From RGIG995 sp045652445 (GTDB lineage: Bacteria > Bacillota > Clostridia > Oscillospirales > UBA644): a stretch of 54,982 nucleotides of DNA. Each line of letters begins with the position of its first letter. The stretch's first letter is position 1. This document shows positions 1 through 8,332 of this stretch, piece after piece. The position numbers and the translations under genes were made by a program. The stretch spans positions 1-54,982 of the forward strand of contig JAZRUJ010000067.1 of the NCBI GenBank assembly GCA_045652445.1, given 5' to 3'. The notes beneath the pieces are model-generated. The model had not been told where the DNA came from, ran no database searches, and saw only the letters and a list, made by a program, of their open reading frames with translations.

Positions 1-166
1 GAAGACCGACTTCAGCTTCGGTCAGGTCCTTGACACGGGTATCGGGGTTGATGCCGGTTTCAGCGAGGATGACTTTGGAAGTGTTGATGCCGATGCCGTA
101 GATGTAGGTCAGGCCGATTTCGACCCGCTTGGCGTTGGGCAGATCCACACCGGAAATTCTTGCCAT
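1..166 (-). CDS. rpsM: 30S ribosomal protein S13, N-terminal part
   Basis: The reading frame begins with MARISGVDLPNAKRVEIGL, the characteristic S13 start, and continues through a helix-hairpin-helix region (YIYGIG) before running off the left edge after about 55 residues. S13 sits in the head of the small subunit, where it contacts P-site tRNA and forms bridges to the large subunit. It follows rpmJ by 20 bp with a good ribosome binding site (GGAGGTAA). The rpmJ-rpsM order is the normal passage from the spc to the alpha operon in Firmicutes. The remaining half lies outside the window. Confidence 0.97.
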   Translation of the reverse strand, partial: MARISGVDLPNAKRVEIGLTYIYGIGINTSKVILAETGINPDTRVKDLTEAEVGL

Positions 167-186
167 TTAAATTACCTCCAATTCGA

Positions 187-300
187 TTAACCCTGGGTCT
201 GCTTATGCTTGGGATCGGAGCAAATAACCATAACTTTGCCTTTGCGCTTGATCACCTTGCACTTTTCGCACATGGGTTTGACAGAAGGACGTACCTTCAT
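187..300 (-). CDS. rpmJ: 50S ribosomal protein L36
   Basis: This 37-residue protein was read directly from the sequence. It starts MKVRPSVKPM and carries the zinc ligands Cys11, Cys14, Cys27 and His32, so it is the zinc-binding (C+) form of L36. L36 packs against 23S rRNA near the base of the L7/L12 stalk. The start follows a GGAGG site by about 7 nt. It sits between infA and rpsM, its usual place, and length and spacing are entirely ordinary. Confidence 0.98.
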   Translation of the reverse strand: MKVRPSVKPMCEKCKVIKRKGKVMVICSDPKHKQTQG

Positions 301-336
301 AATGAACTACCTCCTTTAAATGAAGCGTGTTGCATT

Positions 337-582
337 TCAGTTCGTTCCAACGGGCTTGCGGGGACCGGCGTTCCGCCAGGTGATCCGACCTTTGGTCAGA
401 TCGTAGGGGGACATTTCTACGGTCACTTTATCGCCCAGAAGGATCCGAATATTGTTGTCTCTCAGTCGACCTGAGATATAAGCTGTGATTTTGTGTCCAT
501 TGGAAAGTTCAACGATGAACTTCGTATTGGGAAGGGTCTCAATAACGACGCCTTCAATTTCGATGACACCATCTTTTGCCAT
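337..582 (-). CDS. infA: Translation initiation factor IF-1
   Basis: This 81-residue S1-like OB-fold protein contains the conserved stretch KFIVELSNGHKITAYISGRLR and the basic patch near KGRITWR. IF-1 occupies the ribosomal A site during initiation and helps IF-2 and IF-3 select the start tRNA. The common bacterial form is about 72 residues. This one has a short C-terminal extension (NAGPRKPVGTN) beyond the usual end, which looks real because it is in frame up to the stop. The gene follows map with a 15-bp gap and precedes rpmJ. Confidence 0.97.
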   Translation of the reverse strand: MAKDGVIEIEGVVIETLPNTKFIVELSNGHKITAYISGRLRDNNIRILLGDKVTVEMSPYDLTKGRITWRNAGPRKPVGTN

Positions 583-597
583 GAAAAACCTCCAGTA

Positions 598-1353
598 TCA
601 GGATTGAGATGTGAGTATTAACGGCTCGTCGTCGGTGACGGCAACGGTATGCTCGTAATGAGCGGACCATTTTCCGTCCTTGGTTACCACTGTCCATCCG
701 TTCCGGTCGATCTGCCAGACCTCGTGAGATCCTGCGTTGATCATCGGTTCGATGGCAATGGTCATGCCTTTTTGAAGACGTAACCCTTTGCCGCGGACTC
801 CGTAATTCGGAACGTCCGGTTCTTCGTGTAACTGTGTTCCCACGCCATGTCCGATATAATCCCGAACGACCGAAAAGCCGTTCTTGTGAGCGTAGGTGCT
901 GATGGCGTTTCCCACGTCTCCCAGGCGATAGCCGGGGCGGACGAACTGCAACCCTTCATAGAAGCATTGTTTGGTCACGTCGATCAGTTTCTGTGCTTCA
1001 GGGGAAACGTTGCCACAAGGGAACGTAGCCGCCGTATCGGAATGGTAGCCGTTGAGCAGAACACCGACATCAATACTCACGATATCTCCATCGGTGAGCA
1101 AACGCCCCGACGGGATTCCGTGAATGACTTCATCGTTAACCGATATACAAGCCACAGCCGGGAATCCGCCGTATCCCAAGAAAGAGGGAGTTGCGTTCTT
1201 GCTCTTTAAAAACTTGTGCATTACATCATTGATATGTTTCGTGGTCACGCCGGGACGAACTGCTTCGCCTCCGATCCGGAGGACTTCTGCGGCAAGCTCG
1301 CCGGCACGACGCATCATATCAATTTCCCGCTGTGACTTCAATGTAACAGACAT
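598..1353 (-). CDS. map: Methionine aminopeptidase, type I
   Basis: This 251-residue protein removes the initiator methionine from nascent proteins. The metal-binding residues of the pita-bread fold are visible: Asp in DVGVLLNGYHSD, the second Asp in HSDTAATF, His in GHGVGTQLHEEP, Glu in IAIEPM, and a C-terminal Glu in HYEHTVAVTD. There is no N-terminal SH3/zinc extension, so it is the short type Ia form. The adk-map-infA order is standard for Firmicutes. The ATG follows an AGAGG site. Confidence 0.98.
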   Translation of the reverse strand: MSVTLKSQREIDMMRRAGELAAEVLRIGGEAVRPGVTTKHINDVMHKFLKSKNATPSFLGYGGFPAVACISVNDEVIHGIPSGRLLTDGDIVSIDVGVLLNGYHSDTAATFPCGNVSPEAQKLIDVTKQCFYEGLQFVRPGYRLGDVGNAISTYAHKNGFSVVRDYIGHGVGTQLHEEPDVPNYGVRGKGLRLQKGMTIAIEPMINAGSHEVWQIDRNGWTVVTKDGKWSAHYEHTVAVTDDEPLILTSQS

Positions 1354-1367
1354 TACATCAACCTCTC

Positions 1368-2012
1368 TTACAGTACGAGGGCCTTTTCCATCAGGGCGGT
1401 GGTGTCAGCCAGTTCTTCCTGACCTTCCACAAGTCTGAGTTTATTCTGCTGAGCGTAGTAGTTTTTCAGAGGCGCGGTCTGCTTTTCATAAACCGCGAGA
1501 CGGTCGCGAACGACCTCTTCTCTGTCGTCTTTGCGAACGGTGAGAGCAGCACCGCACTTGGCACAGTCGTCGCCTTTGGAAGAAGGCTTATAAACGACGT
1601 GATAGGTTGCTCCGCAAGCGGGGCAAGTGCGACGACCACCCATTCTTACGACGATTTTTTCAGGATCCACTTCCAGGCTGACAGCCAGATCAATGCCGAT
1701 GCCCATTTCAGTGAGCATAACGTCGAGGGCTTCTGCCTGAGGAATGGTCCGGGGGAAACCGTCCAGAATGAAACCGTTAGCACAGTCAGGCTGTTGGAAC
1801 CGTTCCTTAACCAAGGCGATAACGTCTTCGTCAGATACCAATCCGCCAGACTGCATGACCTTTTCCACTTTTTGACCGAGGGGGGTCTGTTCTGCAACCG
1901 CGGCCCGAAGGATGGCTCCGGTGGAGATTTGAGGAATGTTATATTTCTCAGAAATGATCTCCGCCTGAGTCCCTTTTCCGGCACCGGGAGCACCTAAAAG
2001 AATCAATCTCAT
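1368..2012 (-). CDS. adk: Adenylate kinase with zinc-binding lid
   Basis: This 214-residue enzyme interconverts ATP + AMP and two ADP. The P-loop GAPGAGKGT lies at residues 8-16, and the AMP-binding region is near DGFPRT. The lid carries four cysteines, at 130, 133, 150 and 153, in two CxxC pairs, which is the zinc-binding version common in Gram-positive bacteria. The start follows GGAGG by 6 nt, and secY ends 12 bp upstream, so the two genes are co-transcribed. Length is typical of the long-lid form. Confidence 0.98.
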   Translation of the reverse strand: MRLILLGAPGAGKGTQAEIISEKYNIPQISTGAILRAAVAEQTPLGQKVEKVMQSGGLVSDEDVIALVKERFQQPDCANGFILDGFPRTIPQAEALDVMLTEMGIGIDLAVSLEVDPEKIVVRMGGRRTCPACGATYHVVYKPSSKGDDCAKCGAALTVRKDDREEVVRDRLAVYEKQTAPLKNYYAQQNKLRLVEGQEELADTTALMEKALVL

Positions 2013-2024
2013 AGGGGTCCTCCA

Positions 2025-3338
2025 TTAGTCGAGTACGCTGGGCATATTCCGCTGAATCATCTGAGCTTCCAGAACCTTGACCGTTTCAAGGGCAACGGAA
2101 ACGAGAATCATCATAGAAGTACCACCCAAAGCGATGTTGGAAAGATCGTTGGGGAATGCCTTTTGCAGAATGTAGGGGAAGATTGCGATAACGCCCAGAT
2201 AGATCGCACCGAACAGGGTGATCTTGTTGACCGTATTCATAATAAAGTCAACCGTGGGGCGACCGGGACGGATCCCGGGAATGGTACCGCCGTTTTCCCG
2301 CAACTGCTTGGCAATGTCGGAAGCGTTGTACTGAATTGCGATATAGAAATAGTTAAACGCAATGATCAGAGCAAAGCTGATAAGCATGTAAGCAATGCTG
2401 GTCTGACCGAAATATTTTTCCGCCCAAGTAGCAAACCAGTGATCGCTGGGCAAGAATGCTGCGATGGTAGCGGGGAGAGAGGTGATGGCGAAGGCGAAGA
2501 TGATGGGCATAACGCCGGTCATACAAACCTTGATGGGAAGCTGCTGCTTCTGTCCGCCATAAACTTTACGTCCCACTTGACGTTTTGCGTACTGTACGGT
2601 GATTCGGCGTTCTGCACTGTCCATAAAGACAATCAGACCGAACATGGCAACTGCCAAAATGACCACGATGATCGCCAACCACCAAGCACCGCCTTCGGAG
2701 AAAGCGTTGATGACGTAGGTCAGAAGATCGGGAGCCCGGGAAACGATGGAAGCAAACAGAATCATGGAGATCCCGTTGCCGATTCCCTTTTCGTCGATGG
2801 ATTCACCCAACCACTGAACCATGGAAGAACCGGCGGTCAGGGTCAGAATGATACAAGCACCAACCAGGAACAGTTCCCAGGAGAACTTGCTGACGTCTAC
2901 GATGGTGATCGCACCGGCAGTCCGCAGGATTTGGAAGTATCCGAACCCTTGCAGGAGAGCGATAGCGATGGTGGTGTAGCGGGTGATCTTGTTCAGCTTC
3001 TTGCGGCCTTTCTTTTCGGCACTGTCGTCTTTTGCAAGACGTTCGAAATAAGGAATGGCTACGGTCAGAAGCTGGATAATAATGCTTGCGTTAATGTAGG
3101 GTTGAATGGTCAGTGCGAAGAGCGTACCGACGGACAACGCATTACCGGAAAGCATATTCATATACCCGAGAAGGGTATTTCCGCTGGTGAAATACGAAGA
3201 AATTGCAGCAGCGTCGAGGAAAGGAACAGGAATACTGGAGCCGATCCGGAAGAGAACGATGATCATCAGCGTGAAAAGGATCTTCTTTCTCAGATCAGCG
3301 ATTTTCCATGCGTTCCGGAGGGTCGTGAGGATTCCCAT
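2025..3338 (-). CDS. secY: Protein translocase channel subunit SecY
   Basis: This 437-residue polytopic membrane protein forms the SecYEG channel. About ten hydrophobic segments are visible, starting at residues 20-40. The hallmark motif near GGQKQQLPIKVCMTGVMPIIFA (cytosolic loop and TM7) and the N-terminal pore-plug region after IPVPF are present. The ribosome binding site (GAGGTG) lies inside the 3' end of rplO, only 3 bp from its stop, suggesting translational coupling. It is placed between rplO and adk, as in nearly all Firmicutes. Confidence 0.98.
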   Translation of the reverse strand: MGILTTLRNAWKIADLRKKILFTLMIIVLFRIGSSIPVPFLDAAAISSYFTSGNTLLGYMNMLSGNALSVGTLFALTIQPYINASIIIQLLTVAIPYFERLAKDDSAEKKGRKKLNKITRYTTIAIALLQGFGYFQILRTAGAITIVDVSKFSWELFLVGACIILTLTAGSSMVQWLGESIDEKGIGNGISMILFASIVSRAPDLLTYVINAFSEGGAWWLAIIVVILAVAMFGLIVFMDSAERRITVQYAKRQVGRKVYGGQKQQLPIKVCMTGVMPIIFAFAITSLPATIAAFLPSDHWFATWAEKYFGQTSIAYMLISFALIIAFNYFYIAIQYNASDIAKQLRENGGTIPGIRPGRPTVDFIMNTVNKITLFGAIYLGVIAIFPYILQKAFPNDLSNIALGGTSMMILVSVALETVKVLEAQMIQRNMPSVLD

Positions 3339-3341
3339 ACC

Positions 3342-3788
3342 TTACAGCACCTCAGCTTTCCCGCCTGCGGCTTCAATCTTTTGAACTGCAGAAGCAGAGA
3401 ACTTCGCAGCCTTTACGGTGAGACCCTTCACTTCGAGTTCACCGTCACCGAGGAACTTCACAGGAGCAGCCACATCAGAGATGAGACCCTTCTTCAACAG
3501 TTCTTCGGAAGTAATTACGGCGTTTTCAGCAAAATCGTTGAGAGCGCCGACGTTAACGACCTGATAGGTCTTAGTGAAGCGGAAGTTGTTAAAACCACGC
3601 TTCGGAAGTCTTCTGTAAATGGGCATCTGACCGCCTTCAAAGCCAACACGGACACCGCCGCCGGAGCGAGCGTTTTGACCCTTGTGACCTTTGCCTGCGG
3701 TTTTGCCATTACCGCTACCGGCACCTCTACCCTTGCGTTTTGCAACTTTGGTAGAACCGTAAGCGGGAGCCAAATCAGACAATTTCAT
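3342..3788 (-). CDS. rplO: 50S ribosomal protein L15
   Basis: This 148-residue protein has the glycine-rich N-terminal extension typical of L15 (KGRGAGSGNGKTAGKGHKGQ), which threads into 23S rRNA, and the conserved FEGGQMPIYRRLPKRGFNN block. L15 is a late assembly protein linking several 23S domains. It follows rpmD by 16 bp and overlaps the secY ribosome binding site. Confidence 0.98.
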   Translation of the reverse strand: MKLSDLAPAYGSTKVAKRKGRGAGSGNGKTAGKGHKGQNARSGGGVRVGFEGGQMPIYRRLPKRGFNNFRFTKTYQVVNVGALNDFAENAVITSEELLKKGLISDVAAPVKFLGDGELEVKGLTVKAAKFSASAVQKIEAAGGKAEVL

Positions 3789-3804
3789 CTGTGCTACCTC
3801 CTTT

Positions 3805-3972
3805 TCAGTCTTCTACTTTGATAAGATAAGAGATCTGAGCGATCTTGCCTTTGGTAGCAGCATTGTCGGGCTGCTCGCAAACGTCACCGATCTTTTTGAG
3901 ATTCATAGACTTTGCAGTCTTGACGTGATCGGGATGTCTGCCGATCAAGCTCTTTACGAGGGTAATTTTCAT
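3805..3972 (-). CDS. rpmD: 50S ribosomal protein L30
   Basis: This 55-residue protein begins MKITLVKSLIGRHPDHVKT, matching the canonical L30 start. An ATG two codons upstream (position 3978) is possible, but the Shine-Dalgarno GGAGG lies only 2 nt from it and 8 nt from the chosen ATG, which decides the start. L30 binds 23S rRNA near the 5S region. It sits between rpsE and rplO as usual. Confidence 0.97.
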   Translation of the reverse strand: MKITLVKSLIGRHPDHVKTAKSMNLKKIGDVCEQPDNAATKGKIAQISYLIKVED

Positions 3973-3985
3973 CGTCATTACCTCC

Positions 3986-4489
3986 TCAACCCAGGATTTC
4001 CTGAACGGTCTTGCCGCGGGTTTCCGCAACTTCAGCAGCAGTCCGCAGGGACTTCAAACCGCAGAGGGTAGCGTTGGCAAGGTTCTGGGGGTTACGGGAA
4101 CGCAGGGCTTTGGTACGGACGTCTTTAACGCCGGCAGCCTGCAAAATATCACGGACAGCACCGCCTGCGATAACCCCGGTACCGGGAGCAGCGGGCTTCA
4201 TGATAACCTGAGAAGCGCCGAACGTAGCGACGACTTCGTGGGGAATGGTCGTGCCCTTCAGGGAAACACGAATCAGATTCTTTTTGGCGTCTTCGATGCC
4301 TTTGTTGACAGCATCGGGAATTTCAACGGATTTGCCCAGTCCGATACCGACAATGCCGTTGCCGTCGCCGACAACCATCAGAGCGGTGAACTTAAATTTC
4401 CGGCCGCCCTTAACGGTCTTGGAAACGCGGCTCAGGCAGATCATTTTTTCCGTCAACGACAAGGTGGACGCATCAATTCTTTCGTTCAT
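3986..4489 (-). CDS. rpsE: 30S ribosomal protein S5
   Basis: This 167-residue protein has the N-terminal dsRNA-binding-like fold (KGGRKFKFTALMVVGDGNGIVGIGLGK) followed by the S5 C-terminal domain (VIMKPAAPGTGVIAGGAVRDILQAAG). S5 lines the mRNA entry channel and influences decoding accuracy. Its ribosome binding site lies between rplR and this ATG, at a rather long distance of about 12 nt. Length is standard. Confidence 0.98.
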   Translation of the reverse strand: MNERIDASTLSLTEKMICLSRVSKTVKGGRKFKFTALMVVGDGNGIVGIGLGKSVEIPDAVNKGIEDAKKNLIRVSLKGTTIPHEVVATFGASQVIMKPAAPGTGVIAGGAVRDILQAAGVKDVRTKALRSRNPQNLANATLCGLKSLRTAAEVAETRGKTVQEILG

Positions 4490-4514
4490 AATTTCTGTTA
4501 TCCTCCTTGAAAAC

Positions 4515-4874
4515 TTAGAAGTTCAGGCCAGCTTCTCTGGCACCTTCGGCTAATTCCTTCACACGTCCGTGATACAGGTAACCGCCACGATCAAAGACAA
4601 CGTCCTTGATTCCTTTTTCCAGAGCGAGCTTTGCGATGGTTTCGCCGACCTTCTTCGCTGCGGCTTTGTTTCCGCCGTATTCAGAGAAGTTTTTACCAAC
4701 GGTAGAAGCAGCAACCAAAGTGGTGCCGGTCGTATCGTCGATAATCTGGGCGTAGATATTTTTCAAAGATCTGTAAACATTCAGACGGGGGCAATCAGCC
4801 GTACCGGAGATCTTACCGCGGACACGGGCGTGACGCTTCTTTCTGAGGATGTTAGCATCTTTTCTGCTGATCAT
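4515..4874 (-). CDS. rplR: 50S ribosomal protein L18
   Basis: This 119-residue 5S rRNA-binding protein has a basic N-terminal tail (RKKRHARVRGKISG) and the conserved RLNVYRSLKNIYAQIIDD and C-terminal FDRGGYLYHGRVKELAEGAREAGL blocks. L18 joins 5S rRNA to the central protuberance together with L5. It sits between rplF and rpsE. The start follows GGAGG. Confidence 0.98.
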   Translation of the reverse strand: MISRKDANILRKKRHARVRGKISGTADCPRLNVYRSLKNIYAQIIDDTTGTTLVAASTVGKNFSEYGGNKAAAKKVGETIAKLALEKGIKDVVFDRGGYLYHGRVKELAEGAREAGLNF

Positions 4875-4920
4875 GTTGTGTTATCCTCCTATATGATTGA
4901 GTGATTAAGCGGCGGGTTGA

Positions 4921-5469
4921 TTATTTACCCTTACCAGCCTTACCTTCCTTCTGGCGGACATATTCGCCCTGATAGCGAACACCCTTGCCATGGTAGGGTT
5001 CGGGGGGTTTGATACCGCGGATTTCAGCTGCGACCTGTCCGACCCGTTGCTTATCGGCACCGGAAACGACGATCAGGTTGGGCTGAGGAACTTCCAGGCT
5101 GATGCCTTCGGTTTCTTCAACGGATACGGGGTGAGAGAAGCCCAGGGTCAGGTTGACTGCTTTACCCTGTTTTGCTGCTCTGTAACCCACACCCTGGATT
5201 TCCAGGGTCTTGGAATAACCGGCGGTGACGCCTTCAATCATATTGGCGATCAGAGTTCTGGTCAAACCGTGCAGAGAACGATTCATTTTTTCATCGTTGG
5301 GACGGGTAACCAAAACAGTTTCACCTTCCACAGTTACGGTCATTGCGGGATGGATATCTCTTTCGAGAGTTCCCTTGGGACCCTTAACGGTGATGTGGTT
5401 GGTTTCGGGCACCAATGTTACGGTAACACCGGCGGGTATATTTATAGGCTTTCTACCAATTCTTGACAT
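4921..5469 (-). CDS. rplF: 50S ribosomal protein L6
   Basis: This 182-residue protein has two tandem L6 folds. It starts MSRIGRKPINIPAGV and ends with the conserved EPYHGKGVRYQGEYVRQKEGK signature. L6 lies near the factor-binding centre by the sarcin-ricin loop. A 58-bp spacer separates it from rpsH upstream. I see no strong hairpin or promoter in that spacer. Confidence 0.98.
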   Translation of the reverse strand: MSRIGRKPINIPAGVTVTLVPETNHITVKGPKGTLERDIHPAMTVTVEGETVLVTRPNDEKMNRSLHGLTRTLIANMIEGVTAGYSKTLEIQGVGYRAAKQGKAVNLTLGFSHPVSVEETEGISLEVPQPNLIVVSGADKQRVGQVAAEIRGIKPPEPYHGKGVRYQGEYVRQKEGKAGKGK

Positions 5470-5527
5470 TGCGTGACTTTCCTTTCACTATAGTTTGTCA
5501 TCTTGCCTTTTCAGGGGAAAACACAAC

Positions 5528-5926
5528 TTACCAAACGTAAACGAGAACTTCACCGCCGACATTCAGACGACGAGCAGCCTTATCGGTCATAATTCCCTTG
5601 GAAGTAGACACGATGGCGATACCCATACCGCGAATGACTTTGGGCATTTCTTCGCAAGAAGCGTAAACCCGAAGGCCGGGCTTGGAAACGCGTTTGATTC
5701 CCTGGATGACTTTTGCTTTGTTCTGGCCGTATTTCAGGGTGATGTTGATCATACCCTGTTTGCCGTCTTCGGTCACGGAGAACGCTTTGATGTAACCTTC
5801 GTCCACAAGAATCTGGGCAATTGCCTTCTTCATGTTGGAAGCGGGAACTTCAACACTTGCGTGTTTTGCATCGTTAGCGTTCCGGATACGAGTGAGCATA
5901 TCGGCTACGGGATCGGTAATATGCAT
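5528..5926 (-). CDS. rpsH: 30S ribosomal protein S8
   Basis: This 132-residue protein starts MHITDPVADMLTRIRNA and ends in the S8 signature (GMGIAIVSTSKGIMTDKAARRLNVGGEVL). S8 is a primary binder of 16S helix 21 and in E. coli is the translational repressor of the spc operon. Whether that control exists here cannot be told from the sequence. It follows rpsN by 31 bp. Confidence 0.98.
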   Translation of the reverse strand: MHITDPVADMLTRIRNANDAKHASVEVPASNMKKAIAQILVDEGYIKAFSVTEDGKQGMINITLKYGQNKAKVIQGIKRVSKPGLRVYASCEEMPKVIRGMGIAIVSTSKGIMTDKAARRLNVGGEVLVYVW

Positions 5927-5957
5927 AATAAAACCTCCTTATTCCTTCTTTACCTGA

Positions 5958-6143
5958 TTACCAGCTGGCCTTACGAACGCCGGGGATCTGACCCTTGTAG
6001 GCCAGTTCACGGAAGCAAATACGGCAGATACCGTACTTTCTCAGGTAAGCATGAGGTCTTCCGCAGATCTTGCATCTGTTGTAAGCACGGACAGAGTACT
6101 TTGCAGGTCTCTGCTGTTTTGCGATCATAGACTTCTTAGCCAT
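5958..6143 (-). CDS. rpsN: 30S ribosomal protein S14, zinc-binding type Z
   Basis: This 61-residue short S14 carries two CxxC pairs, Cys24/Cys27 and Cys40/Cys43, so it is the zinc-dependent form (also called rpsZ) rather than the ~100-residue zinc-free form. It binds the 16S head. It sits between rplE and rpsH, as in Bacillus and Clostridia. No zinc-free paralogue is present in this window. Confidence 0.98.
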   Translation of the reverse strand: MAKKSMIAKQQRPAKYSVRAYNRCKICGRPHAYLRKYGICRICFRELAYKGQIPGVRKASW

Positions 6144-6158
6144 AAGTTCTCTTCCTCC

Positions 6159-6698
6159 TTATTTGCTGAAAGGTGCACCCATCAGAGAAAGAAGGTCTTT
6201 TGCTTCTTCGTCGGTGGTTGCAGTGGTGACGAACATGATGTCCATACCGCGAATGGTATCGATCTTTTCATATTCGATTTCGGGGAAGATCAGCTGTTCC
6301 TTCAGACCGAAGGCATAGTTGCCGCGGCCGTCGAAGGCGTTGGGATTGATCCCACGGAAGTCTCTAACACGGGGCAGAGCCACGTTGAAGAGACGGTCTA
6401 CGAATTCGTACATTCTTTCACCGCGGAGAGTAACCTTAACGCCGATGGGCATACCCTGACGAACTTTGAAGTTAGCCACGGATTTACGAGCCTTACAAGC
6501 GATAGCTTTCTGACCGGTGATGGTTGCAAGATCGGTGGAGACAGATTCGATGATCTTGGAGTTGTCTTTTGCGTCGCCGCAAGCAACGTTGATCACGACT
6601 TTGTCCAGTTTGGGGATCTGCATGACGCTCTTGTAGTTGTATTTGTTCATCAAGGCAGGAGCGACTTCTTTTTTGTAAAGATCTTTCAGATTAGACAT
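6159..6698 (-). CDS. rplE: 50S ribosomal protein L5
   Basis: This 179-residue protein has the conserved start LKDLYKKEVAPALMNKYNYKSVMQIPKLDKVVINVACGD and the internal FRGINPNAFDGRGNYAFGLKEQ block. L5 binds 5S rRNA in the central protuberance and touches P-site tRNA. It is separated from rplX by 14 bp. Length is typical for Firmicutes. Confidence 0.98.
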   Translation of the reverse strand: MSNLKDLYKKEVAPALMNKYNYKSVMQIPKLDKVVINVACGDAKDNSKIIESVSTDLATITGQKAIACKARKSVANFKVRQGMPIGVKVTLRGERMYEFVDRLFNVALPRVRDFRGINPNAFDGRGNYAFGLKEQLIFPEIEYEKIDTIRGMDIMFVTTATTDEEAKDLLSLMGAPFSK

Positions 6699-6712
6699 CG
6701 TTTAACTCCTCC

Positions 6713-7027
6713 TTAAAATTCTTTCTGGCACTTCTTGCAGTAACGGACTTTTTTGCCGTCAACTACTTTGATGCCGGTACGGACAGCCTTGTCGCATTTG
6801 GGGCAAACAGCTTGGACCTTGCAGGCGTAAAGAGCACCTTCAGTCTTAATGATGCCGCCCTGCTGATGCTGACCACGGGGCTTCAGGTGCTTGGAAACCA
6901 TGTTCACACCTTCAACCATTACTTTACCTTCAGAAGGAGCAGTGGCGACGACTTTGCCACGCTGGCCCTTGCAACGGCCGGAAATAACTTCAACGTTATC
7001 GCCTTTTTTAATGTGCAACGTATTCAT
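6713..7027 (-). CDS. rplX: 50S ribosomal protein L24 with zinc-ribbon tail
   Basis: This 104-residue KOW-domain protein has the KOW motif at residues 8-35 (KGDNVEVISGRCKGQRGKVV). L24 starts assembly of the large subunit and lies near the tunnel exit. The C-terminus carries two CxxC pairs, Cys75/Cys78 and Cys97/Cys100, forming a probable zinc ribbon, a variation present in some bacterial L24s. It sits between rplN and rplE. Confidence 0.98.
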   Translation of the reverse strand: MNTLHIKKGDNVEVISGRCKGQRGKVVATAPSEGKVMVEGVNMVSKHLKPRGQHQQGGIIKTEGALYACKVQAVCPKCDKAVRTGIKVVDGKKVRYCKKCQKEF

Positions 7028-7042
7028 CGTTCACGTCCTCCT

Positions 7043-7411
7043 TTACAGTACTTCGGGAGCCAGAGAAAGGATCTTGGTGAATTCCTTTTCTCTCAGTTCA
7101 CGAGCGATGGGCCCAAAGATACGGGTCCCTCTGGGGTTTTTATCTTCTTTAATAATAACTGCTGCGTTTTCATCGAAGCGGATGTAGGAGCCGTCAGCAC
7201 GACGAACACCGCTCTTAGAACGAACGACAACAGCCTTAACGACTTCACCCTTCTTCACGTTACCGCCGGGAATGGCTTTCTTCACGGAGCAGACGATGAC
7301 GTCGCCAATGTTGGCATATCTTCTCCCGGTTCCGCCAAGGACACGGATGCACATCAATTCTTTTGCACCGGTGTTGTCGGCAACCTGCAGGAAAGTTTGC
7401 TGTTGAATCAT
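7043..7411 (-). CDS. rplN: 50S ribosomal protein L14
   Basis: This 122-residue protein starts MIQQQTFLQVADNTGAKEL, the classical L14 N-terminus, and contains the signature RRYANIGDVIVCSVKKAIPGGNVKKGEVVKAVVVR. L14 contributes to an intersubunit bridge and is the binding site of the silencing factor RsfS. It follows rpsQ by 14 bp. Confidence 0.98.
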   Translation of the reverse strand: MIQQQTFLQVADNTGAKELMCIRVLGGTGRRYANIGDVIVCSVKKAIPGGNVKKGEVVKAVVVRSKSGVRRADGSYIRFDENAAVIIKEDKNPRGTRIFGPIARELREKEFTKILSLAPEVL

Positions 7412-7425
7412 ACTCTAACTCTCCT

Positions 7426-7680
7426 TTATTTCGCTTTTTCGATGATCTCAACGAATCTCCATCTCTTGTCTTTGGACAAAGGACGGGTTTCCATAATGAG
7501 GATCTTATCACCGATATGGCACTCGTTATTTTCGTCATGAACCTTCAATTTGGAGGTTCTCTTCATAACTTTACCGTACATAGGATGACGAACGTTTTCT
7601 TTGATTGCAACGACAACGGTCTTATCCATTTTGTCGGAAACAACGAGACCGGTTCTGGTTTTTCTCAAATCTCTTTCCAT
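7426..7680 (-). CDS. rpsQ: 30S ribosomal protein S17
   Basis: This 84-residue OB-fold protein starts MERDLRKTRTGLVVSDKMDKTVVV and has the signature HDENNECHIGDKILIMETRPLSKDKRWR. S17 is a primary assembly protein of the 30S body. It sits between rpmC (17 bp away) and rplN. Confidence 0.98.
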   Translation of the reverse strand: MERDLRKTRTGLVVSDKMDKTVVVAIKENVRHPMYGKVMKRTSKLKVHDENNECHIGDKILIMETRPLSKDKRWRFVEIIEKAK

Positions 7681-7697
7681 TGTTCTGCCTCCTACTC

Positions 7698-7892
7698 TCA
7701 GCCTTTGATTTCGTTTTCACGAATAACGGTCTTCACCCGAGCGATATCCTTACGGACATCAGCGATGCGGATGGGGTTTTCGAGCTGGTTTGTAGCGTGC
7801 TGAAAACGAAGAGCGAACAGTTCCGCTTTCAGGTCAGCCAGCTTCTTTTCCAGATCGGCGGGAGCCATGGCTCTGAGTTCTTTTGCGGTCAT
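7698..7892 (-). CDS. rpmC: 50S ribosomal protein L29
   Basis: This 64-residue, two-helix protein has the conserved block LADLKAELFALRFQHATNQLENPIRIADVRKDIARV. L29 lies at the tunnel exit beside L23 and helps dock trigger factor and SRP. Its ATG overlaps the rplP stop by one base (TAATG), so the two are translationally coupled. Confidence 0.98.
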   Translation of the reverse strand: MTAKELRAMAPADLEKKLADLKAELFALRFQHATNQLENPIRIADVRKDIARVKTVIRENEIKG

Positions 7893-8332
7893 TAGTTAGC
7901 ACCTCCGTCAACGATAGCATCCAGATCGGCTTTGTTATAGAACTTGCATTTTACGGGAAGTTTGTGAGTTGCAAGACGCATAGCTTCACGAGCAACTTCT
8001 TCGGAAACGCCAGCCATTTCAAACATAACGCGACCGGGCTTAACTACTGCAACCCAGTATTCGGGAGAACCCTTACCGGAACCCATTCGGGTTTCAGCGG
8101 GCTTCTCGGTAACCGGCTTGTCGGGGAAAATCTTAACCCATACTTTACCACCACGTTTGGTGTAACGGGTCATAGCAATACGGGCAGCTTCAATCTGATT
8201 GCTGGTAATCCATGCGGGTTCGGTAGTGACAAGACCAAATTCACCGCTGGTGATACGGTTGCCGCGATAGGCCTTACCCTTCATGCGTCCGCGATGAACG
8301 CGTCTGTACTTAACCCTTTTTGGCATTAACAT
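7892..8332 (-). CDS. rplP: 50S ribosomal protein L16
   Basis: This 146-residue protein contains PKRVKYRRVHRGRMKG and the signature GRMGSGKGSPEYWVAVVKPGRVMFE-like block. L16 positions tRNA at the peptidyl-transferase centre. I chose the ATG at 8332 because a GGAGG lies 9 nt upstream. The alternative ATG two codons later would have 15 nt spacing. With this start the gene begins inside the last 23 bp of rpsC. Confidence 0.97.
   Translation of the reverse strand: MLMPKRVKYRRVHRGRMKGKAYRGNRITSGEFGLVTTEPAWITSNQIEAARIAMTRYTKRGGKVWVKIFPDKPVTEKPAETRMGSGKGSPEYWVAVVKPGRVMFEMAGVSEEVAREAMRLATHKLPVKCKFYNKADLDAIVDGGAN

Noticed and set aside
2163..3821. A 552-codon plus-strand frame opposite secY and rplO.
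   Set aside because: It mirrors highly conserved ribosomal-cluster genes on the other strand and has no recognisable domain or RBS.
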